Shown one piece after another: positions 1 to 5,091 of a DNA stretch of 5,091 nt (its first letter is position 1; each line of letters opens with the position of its first letter). The translations under genes and the position numbers were made by a program. Below the pieces are notes generated by a model. The model was not told the DNA's origin. It made no database searches and was given only the letters and a program-made list of their open reading frames with translations. Location of the stretch: NCBI GenBank assembly GCA_018607545.1, contig JABBBF010000211.1, positions 1 through 5,091 of the forward strand. The letters run 5' to 3'. The stretch is from SAR92 clade bacterium. Lineage in GTDB: Bacteria; Pseudomonadota; Gammaproteobacteria; Pseudomonadales; Porticoccaceae.

Positions 1-1
1 G

Positions 2-133
2 CAATCCTGTGGCGCTAGCATAGAAGGCTTAGACCTATCCCAGCCACTGGATGACGCAACCATAAAAGGGATTCGCGCAACTGGCGGCTATCAGGGTTAT
101 GAGCGAGTATTGCATCGCACGGTTGTTGGCTGA
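2..133 (+). pseudogene. Internally deleted TauD/TfdA-type dioxygenase remnant (5' end outside window)
   Basis: An open frame enters from the left edge and gives 43 codons before TGA at 131-133. Residues 3-25 (CGASIEGLDLSQPLDDAT, then IKGIR) match the usual N-terminal signature of TauD/TfdA Fe(II)/2-oxoglutarate dioxygenases, normally found within the first 15-40 residues. Residues 30-43 (YQGYERVLHRTVVG, then stop) look like the extreme C-terminus of the same family, the segment with the MHR/LHR triplet that carries the 2-oxoglutarate-binding Arg. The roughly 200-240 residues that should separate them, including the HxD and distal His iron ligands, are absent. The apparent junction is near codons 25-29 (about 74-88), and the frame is kept. 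The product would be about 55-60 residues and could not be an active dioxygenase. The family match is from recognition of motifs, not a search. Alternatives are an assembly join or an unrelated small protein. Confidence 0.55.
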
Positions 134-255
134 ACCCGTTCTGAATTGAGCGACTGTCAGTTGAAATAACCTTGCCTTATAGGTTGATATGTAGATTGTA
201 ATGTAAGCTTGGTAAAACACTTAAATTAACTTTCAAAAGCTAATCAACAGGTAAC

Positions 256-292
256 CAACGTCAACTAAAAGCATTGAGCGCCGTTGAAGTTG
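256..292. repeat. Imperfect inverted repeat in the operon leader
   Basis: CAACGTCAAC (256-265) and GTTGAAGTTG (283-292) are complementary at 9 of 10 positions and separated by 17 bases. TAAC just before the left arm can also pair with GTTA just after the right arm if a CA bulge is allowed. No T-run follows on either strand, so it is not a normal intrinsic terminator. It lies about 100 bases before the DUF1501 start, where it could be an operator dyad or an mRNA leader hairpin. Its role is unknown. Confidence 0.4.
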
Positions 293-375
293 CAGTTAGC
301 CATAGCACTAATGATTAAAAGTTCCAAAGATCATAAGCACCAAGATCAACCAAAAAATAATAATAAATCAACAGT

Positions 376-380
376 GGGGA
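376..380 (+). promoter_or_regulatory. Ribosome binding site of the DUF1501 gene
   Basis: GGGGA lies 9 bases before the ATG at 390. It is the only purine-rich Shine-Dalgarno-like stretch close by. It supports this start, which also leaves a short, basic n-region just before the twin-arginine motif. Confidence 0.7.
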
Positions 381-389
381 AATAAAGCA

Positions 390-1850
390 ATGGGCAATAC
401 TGAGCTATCGCGCCGACGGTTTCTAAAAAAATCCTCACAGCTTTCACTGGCGACCGCCGCTGCAGTCAACTCTATGGGTATGCTCGGGCTGCTCGGAGCC
501 AGCCAAAGTCTCGCCGATTCCACTGATCACAAAGCCCTAGTGTTTATTATGCTGACCGGCGGCAATGATTCCTACAATATGCTGGTGCCCACTGGCGACA
601 ATCAATTGCGCCGCAACTATGAAAACCATCGCGGCGTAGTCGCCCTGCCAGAAGCCGACCTGCACAGCCTGCAACTTGCCAGTCCGGCCGCGGTTTATAC
701 TGGTAACGATAGCCCCCCTTCCAGCTCAACTGAATTTGCCATGCATCCAGCCTGCCCCGCTATGGCCGAACTATTTAACAGTGGTGAGCTGGCAGTAATT
801 TGTAATACCGGAAATCTCATTGAGCCTACCAGCAAAGTACAGTTCGACAACGGCGGTGTTGCGCTGCCACCGCAGCTGTTCTCTCACTCTGACCAACAGC
901 GCCAGTTGCAGAGTGAACCTAGCAATCCGTTCCGCTATGGTTGGGGCGGCCGCATGGCCGAGCTACTCAGCGATTACAATTTAGATAACAATGTATCACC
1001 ATTAATTGCCGTGGGCGGACTCAACTCCTTTCAAGTAACCCAAGACGGTCTTATCAATAGCTACAGCCTTGGCAACAGTGGTGCACCCTCCCTCTATGGA
1101 TACTACGGCGCGAGTCAGCAGATACTGGAAGCCTCGATGCAGTCAATTGATGCACAGGCCCATCTTATGGCACAAAAATATCGCAGCACCTTTGACTCTG
1201 CCATTAAAGCGCAAAGCATTGTTCAAGGTGCTTTTGCTCAAGCCGAGTCACTGGGTGTCGACTACGATGGCATCTTTGCAGCAGCCGGCGCCGTCGCGAC
1301 AAACAATTCCACTAAACGGCTTATCACCGTTGCCAAAATGATCGCCGGACGCTCGCTGACCAACAATCAGCGACCGGTGTACTTTGTTGAAATATCCGGT
1401 TTTGACAATCACCAAAACTTGCTCAGCGACCATCATGATTTAATGACCGAACTCAATGCCGCACTCAAGGGTTTTCGCGATGTACTCGTGGCACAGGGTG
1501 ATTTTGATCAGGTACTCACCCTAGTCGGCTCTGAGTTTGCCCGCACCTTTACCCCCAATGGCGAAGATTCAGAAGCCGGCACCGATCATGGCTGGGGAGG
1601 CCATAGCATGGTGATGGGCGGCATGATCAATGGCGGTCAACTATTTGGCACCCACCCAGATTTGGCCTTAGATCAGGGACTCGATACTGGACGCGGACGC
1701 TGGATACCCACCACCACAAATTCCCAGTGCTCAGCGGTTGTGGCTCACTGGATGGGCATTCCACAAAACCAGATAAACCAGCTGTTTCCCTCCCTAGAAA
1801 ATTTTGACAGCCCGTTTGATGCCACCTCTAACCTCGACTTTATTACCTAG
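390..1850 (+). CDS. DUF1501 domain protein with Tat signal peptide
   Basis: This 486-residue protein belongs to the DUF1501 family, whose members are related by fold to the alkaline phosphatase/sulfatase superfamily but whose reaction is not established. Residues 7-13 (SRRRFLK) form a twin-arginine motif, followed by a hydrophobic Ala/Leu-rich stretch (about 18-38) and a likely signal peptidase site after SLA (40-42), so export through Tat to the periplasm is predicted. Family landmarks follow in the expected order: LTGGNDSYNMLVP (55-67), a shift to HSDQQRQLQ (166-174), GWGGRMAELL (184-193), SGFDNHQNL (336-344) with a helical HHDLMTELNAALKGF segment, SEFARTF (381-387), and GTDHGWGG (397-404) leading to GGQLFG (415-420). 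D60, D340, H341, E382, D399 and H400 are candidate metal or active-site residues by family conservation; this is inference. Its length is normal for the family and no break is visible. It is first in an operon with the DUF1800 gene, 13 bases downstream. Confidence 0.93.
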   Translation: MGNTELSRRRFLKKSSQLSLATAAAVNSMGMLGLLGASQSLADSTDHKALVFIMLTGGNDSYNMLVPTGDNQLRRNYENHRGVVALPEADLHSLQLASPAAVYTGNDSPPSSSTEFAMHPACPAMAELFNSGELAVICNTGNLIEPTSKVQFDNGGVALPPQLFSHSDQQRQLQSEPSNPFRYGWGGRMAELLSDYNLDNNVSPLIAVGGLNSFQVTQDGLINSYSLGNSGAPSLYGYYGASQQILEASMQSIDAQAHLMAQKYRSTFDSAIKAQSIVQGAFAQAESLGVDYDGIFAAAGAVATNNSTKRLITVAKMIAGRSLTNNQRPVYFVEISGFDNHQNLLSDHHDLMTELNAALKGFRDVLVAQGDFDQVLTLVGSEFARTFTPNGEDSEAGTDHGWGGHSMVMGGMINGGQLFGTHPDLALDQGLDTGRGRWIPTTTNSQCSAVVAHWMGIPQNQINQLFPSLENFDSPFDATSNLDFIT

Positions 1851-1852
1851 GA
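1848..1852 (+). promoter_or_regulatory. Weak ribosome binding site overlapping the DUF1501 stop codon
   Basis: TAGGA combines the TAG stop of the DUF1501 gene with the GGA of a Shine-Dalgarno-like sequence, 11 bases before the ATG at 1864. The arrangement suggests that translation of the second gene depends on ribosomes finishing the first. It supports ATG 1864 over the in-frame starts inside the upstream gene (TTG 1804, ATG 1819). Confidence 0.45.
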
Positions 1853-1863
1853 CTTTAGCCAGC

Positions 1864-4539
1864 ATGCTTAGATTAAATCAGTGCGGATTATTACTCAGCG
1901 GTTTTTTACTGATCAGCTGCGGCGGTGGCGGTGGCAGTGGCGGTTCTTCAGAGCCTATAGCGCAACCGAACCCGCCAACAGAAAAACCCACAGTCTCACT
2001 TAGCTCAGTCACAGAGCAAGCTTATGAGAAGAGCAATCAGATCGCCAAATTTAAGCTTGAGCGCAGTAGTTCAACATCTCAATTAAGCGTTAAATACAGC
2101 ATTAGCGGCGACGCCGATATCACCAAGGGCTCCGCCAGCAGCAATGACTACCAACTCATCTATAGCGACGACAACAGTGCCGTGGGTGCCAACTTTGAGA
2201 TCGGTGCCAACCAAACCTATCGAATTATTGAAGTGATACCGGTCAATGACAGCCAGCACGAAGTGCCGGAGAGATTGATTTTTACGCTGAGTGCAGATTC
2301 TGCCTACAGCATTGCCAGCGACCGAGAGAGCGTCAGCTTAACCATTAGCGACGCCGATAACTCCATTGCCAATGGCAGAGTTTTTATTGGCTCATTTGCA
2401 CCTCAGGGCGGCGCCACCACTATCGGCAATGGGCAGCTCAGCTTTATTCTCCAGGGCGACAACGACAATGGCCTGCTGAGTTACAATTTCTCCAATCTCG
2501 GCAGCCAACAGACCGATCAGCATATCCATCTAGCGCCCTCCGGTACCATGATTAAAGATATTGAGACCCTCGGCAATCTGTCTAACTTTGACTGGGATTT
2601 AGCCCCAGGGGGTATTTTTCGCACTGAACAGGAAATGCTCGATACGCTGTTTGATGGCAGTTTTTATGTCAATATCCACAGCGCCAACTACCCCTCTGGA
2701 GAGATCTCTGCCCCGCTCTCCTATCAGGCCTCAGTGATCCCGGAGACCCCTACCGAGCTCAGCGCAGAAGAAGTCGGTCAGGATATACTGCGTTTTTTAA
2801 ATCAAGCAACCTTCGGCGCGACACCGCAGCAGTATCAGCAGCTAAGAGCTCAGATAGATAGCGACGGCGACAACCGACTGGTGGTTTACCAGCAGTGGAT
2901 TGATCAACAGATCGGCACGCCTCAGACTAGCCTGCTGGCACTGACCGACGCCACCCTCGAAAAATTTGGCAACGATGATATTAGCGTCACTCGTGATCGC
3001 GATGAACCGGGTGAGAATATTCGCAGTGATAGCTTCTGGCCCATCGCACTCTATGGCCGCGACCAACTGCGCCAGCGCATGACCTTTGCCCTCAGTGAAA
3101 TTCTAGTGATCAGCGACCAGGATGCAGGTGTCCGCAGAGCCTACCGAGGCACCGCAGACTACTGGGATATGTTGGCCAGAAATGCCTTTGGCAGCTATAG
3201 CGAGACCCTCGAGCAGGTGACTCGACACCCTATAATGGGAACCTATCTAAGCCACCTCAGCAACCAAAAAGCCGATCCGGAGAACGGCTATTATCCCGAT
3301 GAAAACTATGCCCGCGAAGTGATGCAGCTGTTCACCTTTGGTCTTGTTCAGCGGCGTCAAAATGGATCAATTATCCTCGGTGAGAACAACCTGCCGATAC
3401 AGACCTATGACAATAGCGTGATCAAAGATATGGCTCGAGTGTTTACCGGCTTATCCTTCAGTCACATAGCCAATAGCAGTGGTGAAAAGGTCGCCAATAA
3501 TAATTTCTTCCGCGGCAACAATGCCAATGACTATCAATTTCGCTGGATAGAACCGATGAAGTTTTTTGCCGACTATCACGACTATGAGGCCAAGGTACTG
3601 TTTTCCGACAATGGCAACAGGCTGACTATTGCCTCTGGGGACCCATCGGATCCCAGTTCCGCAGACAGTGAATTAACCGGTCTAATGAACAATCTGGTGG
3701 CCCACAGCAGCACCGCGCCCACCATTGCCCTCAAGCTAATCCAGCGCTTTGTCACCTCCAACCCCAGCCCTGAGTATATAGAGCGAGTAGCCAATGCCTT
3801 TGGCACCGAAGGAGATCTCAACGCCACCATCAAAGCCATACTCCTAGATGCCGAAGCGCGCAATCCCGCGGTCGCCAGCTCACTGACCTTCGGCAAAATC
3901 AAAGAGCCAATTTTAAAGTTCAGTGCACTGTTGCGACTACTCCAAGCCGGCTCATCCATACCCCTGGGCAGTTCTAACGACGACGCCATCAATGGCTTAA
4001 ATTACTCTCAAGCCGACCAGTTTGATGATGGCGCAACCCTGCTCCGCGCCGGCACACCGGCACTTGGGCAGCGGGCCTTAGCCGCGCCATCGGTGTTCAA
4101 TTTCTTTTCCCCCGACTTCTCGCCATCTGGCGCTCTGTCGCGCAATGCATTGGTCTCACCAGAACTTCAGTTAACCACCGAAAGTCAGCTTTTTGATAGC
4201 TTTAATAGCCTGTTTTTATTGCTCGACGATCGCTTCTATCGCGACAATGCCTTTGTAAAGTTCAATACAAACTTCAGCCTAGAGCAATTGATAATACGTT
4301 TGGACTTCAGCCGTTTAGACAATATTTGGAACAGTACCCAGGGTTCCGACAGTGACAGAGCCACTGCAGTGGTAGATTATTTAGACTTCTACCTCAATGC
4401 CGGCCAACTGGCTGCCGCAGGCAATAATGTCACTCGGGCAGCAATGATCAGTAATATCGCCGCGGTAAGCGATGAGTATCGTTACGGCTTGGCGGTCTAT
4501 GCCGCGGGCAACACCGCTGAGTTTCAATTGCAGAAATAA
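1864..4539 (+). CDS. DUF1800 lipoprotein with Calx-beta-like and CHRD domains
   Basis: From ATG 1864 the product is 891 residues. I chose this start because it gives a compact lipoprotein signal: a short n-region, hydrophobic core 8-17 and lipobox LISC with Cys19 as the lipidated residue. A Gly/Ser linker follows. Gly at +2 is compatible with outer-membrane sorting. Residues about 42-165 look like a Calx-beta domain, ending in the typical VPERLIFTLS and TISDAD strands. Residues about 173-288 are a CHRD domain, with the HIH motif at 220-222 and YVNIHSANYPSGEI at 268-281. Residues about 305-885 are DUF1800, with RFLNQATFG (310-318), DENYAREVMQLFTFG (479-493), DMARVFTGL (522-530), YHDYEAKVLF (571-580) and SVFNFFSPDFSPSGAL (743-758). 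The DUF1800 part alone has the family's usual length; the first 290 residues are an extension. The function of DUF1800 is unknown. Second gene of the operon, 13 bases after the DUF1501 stop; no frameshift seen. Confidence 0.93.
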   Translation: MLRLNQCGLLLSGFLLISCGGGGGSGGSSEPIAQPNPPTEKPTVSLSSVTEQAYEKSNQIAKFKLERSSSTSQLSVKYSISGDADITKGSASSNDYQLIYSDDNSAVGANFEIGANQTYRIIEVIPVNDSQHEVPERLIFTLSADSAYSIASDRESVSLTISDADNSIANGRVFIGSFAPQGGATTIGNGQLSFILQGDNDNGLLSYNFSNLGSQQTDQHIHLAPSGTMIKDIETLGNLSNFDWDLAPGGIFRTEQEMLDTLFDGSFYVNIHSANYPSGEISAPLSYQASVIPETPTELSAEEVGQDILRFLNQATFGATPQQYQQLRAQIDSDGDNRLVVYQQWIDQQIGTPQTSLLALTDATLEKFGNDDISVTRDRDEPGENIRSDSFWPIALYGRDQLRQRMTFALSEILVISDQDAGVRRAYRGTADYWDMLARNAFGSYSETLEQVTRHPIMGTYLSHLSNQKADPENGYYPDENYAREVMQLFTFGLVQRRQNGSIILGENNLPIQTYDNSVIKDMARVFTGLSFSHIANSSGEKVANNNFFRGNNANDYQFRWIEPMKFFADYHDYEAKVLFSDNGNRLTIASGDPSDPSSADSELTGLMNNLVAHSSTAPTIALKLIQRFVTSNPSPEYIERVANAFGTEGDLNATIKAILLDAEARNPAVASSLTFGKIKEPILKFSALLRLLQAGSSIPLGSSNDDAINGLNYSQADQFDDGATLLRAGTPALGQRALAAPSVFNFFSPDFSPSGALSRNALVSPELQLTTESQLFDSFNSLFLLLDDRFYRDNAFVKFNTNFSLEQLIIRLDFSRLDNIWNSTQGSDSDRATAVVDYLDFYLNAGQLAAAGNNVTRAAMISNIAAVSDEYRYGLAVYAAGNTAEFQLQK

Positions 4540-4571
4540 AAAGCGGGCAAATATCTGTAGATATTGCCCGC
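4534..4571 (-). terminator. Intrinsic terminator of the YHYH gene, overlapping the DUF1800 stop
   Basis: GCGGGCAAATATC (4543-4555) pairs with GATATTGCCCGC (4560-4571) around a TGTA loop, with a single unpaired A in the left arm. Read on the minus strand, the GC-rich foot of the stem is followed at once by TTTTTATTT (complement of 4534-4542), which is a textbook Rho-independent terminator. It lies about 60 bases beyond the YHYH stop codon. On the plus strand the hairpin is followed by CCAAAATAAACTTTT, a poor U-tract, so it may stop plus-strand transcripts only weakly. The minus-strand U-tract covers the TAA stop of the DUF1800 gene (4537-4539). Confidence 0.85.
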
Positions 4572-4602
4572 CAAAATAAACTTTTCCCACCCTCGACTAT
4601 CA

Positions 4603-4630
4603 CTCACAGTGGACTCTCGCTCACAATGGA
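4603..4630. repeat. Short imperfect direct repeat between the convergent genes
   Basis: CTCACAGTGGA (4603-4613) and CTCACAATGGA (4620-4630) match at 10 of 11 positions with a 17-base period. The repeat sits in the 3' untranslated stretch of the minus-strand gene, directly after its stop codon. Two copies this short may be chance or a small tandem duplication. No function is implied. Confidence 0.35.
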
Positions 4631-5091
4631 TTAATTAAAACTCGGATCCATCTGCCCTTTTAAACAGCCCATAATGTAAGGGTAAGCGTCGATAACAAAA
4701 TACCCATAGACGCCACTTATCTGCATACCGTTGCATTCGTCGAGATCACCGAGACCCTCAATATACTCATAGTCATCCCTAAAAGTGCCATCATAATCAC
4801 CGCTGGGTGTCGCATAACCGGCTATGGTCTGACGAGCACCGGCCTTTAACCTATAGCTCGACAGGGCTTTTCGCACAGTGCCATTATCATCAAACCAGCT
4901 GCCAAAAATCGGAAAACCATCGGCGGCAAAGCCGACTACTGGAGACTCCACAGCGGTATCCTCAGCAAACATTGCATTCGGCGTGCCGTGATAATGATAG
5001 CTGCCATTGGGCTGAACGTGGGCATTGTGACTGTCCACTCTGAAGCCATTAGCCGCAAACAATGGATCAAAGCGCCACGGCTGTGACATAT
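4631..5091 (-). CDS. YHYH domain protein, C-terminal part (5' end outside window)
   Basis: The minus-strand frame ends with TAA at 4631-4633 and is open to the right edge. Numbered from the Met codon at 5087-5089, the visible 152 residues contain NAHVQPNGSYHYHGTP (22-37), which includes the YHYH signature at 31-34, then VVGFAADGFPIFG (51-63), LDECNG (116-121) and a closing YGYFVIDAYPYIMGCLKG (128-145). These are the landmarks of the YHYH family in order. Cys119 and Cys142 could form a disulfide, and the His cluster (H21, H24, H32, H34) could bind metal; both are inference. Family members have further conserved sequence before this part, so the Met at 5087-5089 is probably internal and the true start, with any signal peptide, lies beyond the window. 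The gene converges on the DUF1800 gene and has its own terminator. The family's biochemical function is not established. Confidence 0.85.
   Translation of the reverse strand, partial: MSQPWRFDPLFAANGFRVDSHNAHVQPNGSYHYHGTPNAMFAEDTAVESPVVGFAADGFPIFGSWFDDNGTVRKALSSYRLKAGARQTIAGYATPSGDYDGTFRDDYEYIEGLGDLDECNGMQISGVYGYFVIDAYPYIMGCLKGQMDPSFN

Larger units (their letters stand above)
134..389. other. AT-rich intergenic leader upstream of the DUF1501 gene
   Basis: These 256 bases hold no convincing gene. They are clearly more AT-rich than the flanking coding DNA and should contain the promoter of the DUF1501-DUF1800 operon. The best promoter-like pair I can see is TTGCCT (172-177) and TGTAAT (197-202), with a 19-base spacer that is longer than ideal; it is weak and should not be taken as mapped. 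A short hairpin (AACCT 168-172 with AGGTT 181-185) lies inside it. The heptamer AAGATCA occurs at 327-333 and again at 342-348, and AATCAACAG occurs at 242-250 and 366-374. Both could be chance in such AT-rich DNA. No terminator with a U-tract is visible after the dioxygenase remnant. Confidence 0.5.

Noticed and set aside
161..189. TTGAAA with TTGATA at 17-base spacing as a promoter
   Set aside because: The -35 is acceptable but the -10 matches the consensus at only two of six positions.
35..220. 61-codon open frame on the minus strand
   Set aside because: The plus strand here reads as a dioxygenase remnant, and the minus-strand product has no recognisable feature beyond low-complexity hydrophobic residues.
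1804..1863. Longer start (TTG 1804 or ATG 1819) for the DUF1800 lipoprotein, overlapping the DUF1501 gene
   Set aside because: It would put 15-20 non-hydrophobic residues ahead of the lipoprotein signal and lacks a good ribosome binding site; ATG 1864 gives a standard signal with Cys at position 19.
1921..1944. GGC/GGT-rich tandem tract as a possible phase-variable repeat
   Set aside because: It encodes the common Gly-rich linker after the lipobox, is built of in-frame triplets, and is interrupted by AGT; slippage by whole codons would not switch the gene.
3582..3992. 136-codon open frame on the minus strand
   Set aside because: It lies wholly inside the well-supported DUF1800 domain, has no recognisable motif, and is explained as antisense shadow of a GC-balanced gene.
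4807..5043. 78-codon plus-strand open frame
   Set aside because: It is antisense to the conserved YHYH domain, including the signature motif itself, and its product is not recognisable.

Overview
The window looks like chromosomal DNA from a Gram-negative bacterium. A marine-type gammaproteobacterium is my best guess, from the roughly 50% GC genes, a lipoprotein signal running into a poly-Gly linker, a Tat signal, and a TauD-like neighbour. That placement is inference; nothing here fixes the taxon. I see no mobile element, RNA gene or CRISPR array.

Layout. Bases 2-133 (+) are the tail of a reading frame that appears to join the N-terminal signature of a TauD/TfdA-type dioxygenase directly to that family's C-terminal signature, as if the catalytic middle had been removed in frame. 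Bases 134-389 are an AT-rich leader with one good dyad and a clear ribosome binding site at its end. Bases 390-1850 (+) encode a Tat-exported DUF1501 protein. Thirteen bases later, 1864-4539 (+) encode a large lipoprotein with, in order, a Calx-beta-like domain, a CHRD domain and a DUF1800 domain. Facing them, 4631-5091 (-) is the 3' part of a gene for a YHYH-domain protein that runs off the right edge. A strong intrinsic terminator for this minus-strand gene lies at 4534-4571, and its U-tract overlaps the stop codon of the DUF1800 gene.

How the genes relate. DUF1501 and DUF1800 genes are a recurrent adjacent pair in many bacterial phyla, and here they form a tight two-gene operon. The DUF1501 protein is predicted to leave the cytoplasm folded by Tat. 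The DUF1800 protein is predicted to leave by Sec and be lipid-anchored. Both would meet in the periplasm or at the outer membrane. The biochemical function of the pair is not established. The extra Calx-beta and CHRD domains, and the convergent YHYH gene, suggest an extracytoplasmic, possibly metal-linked, surface function, but that is a hypothesis.
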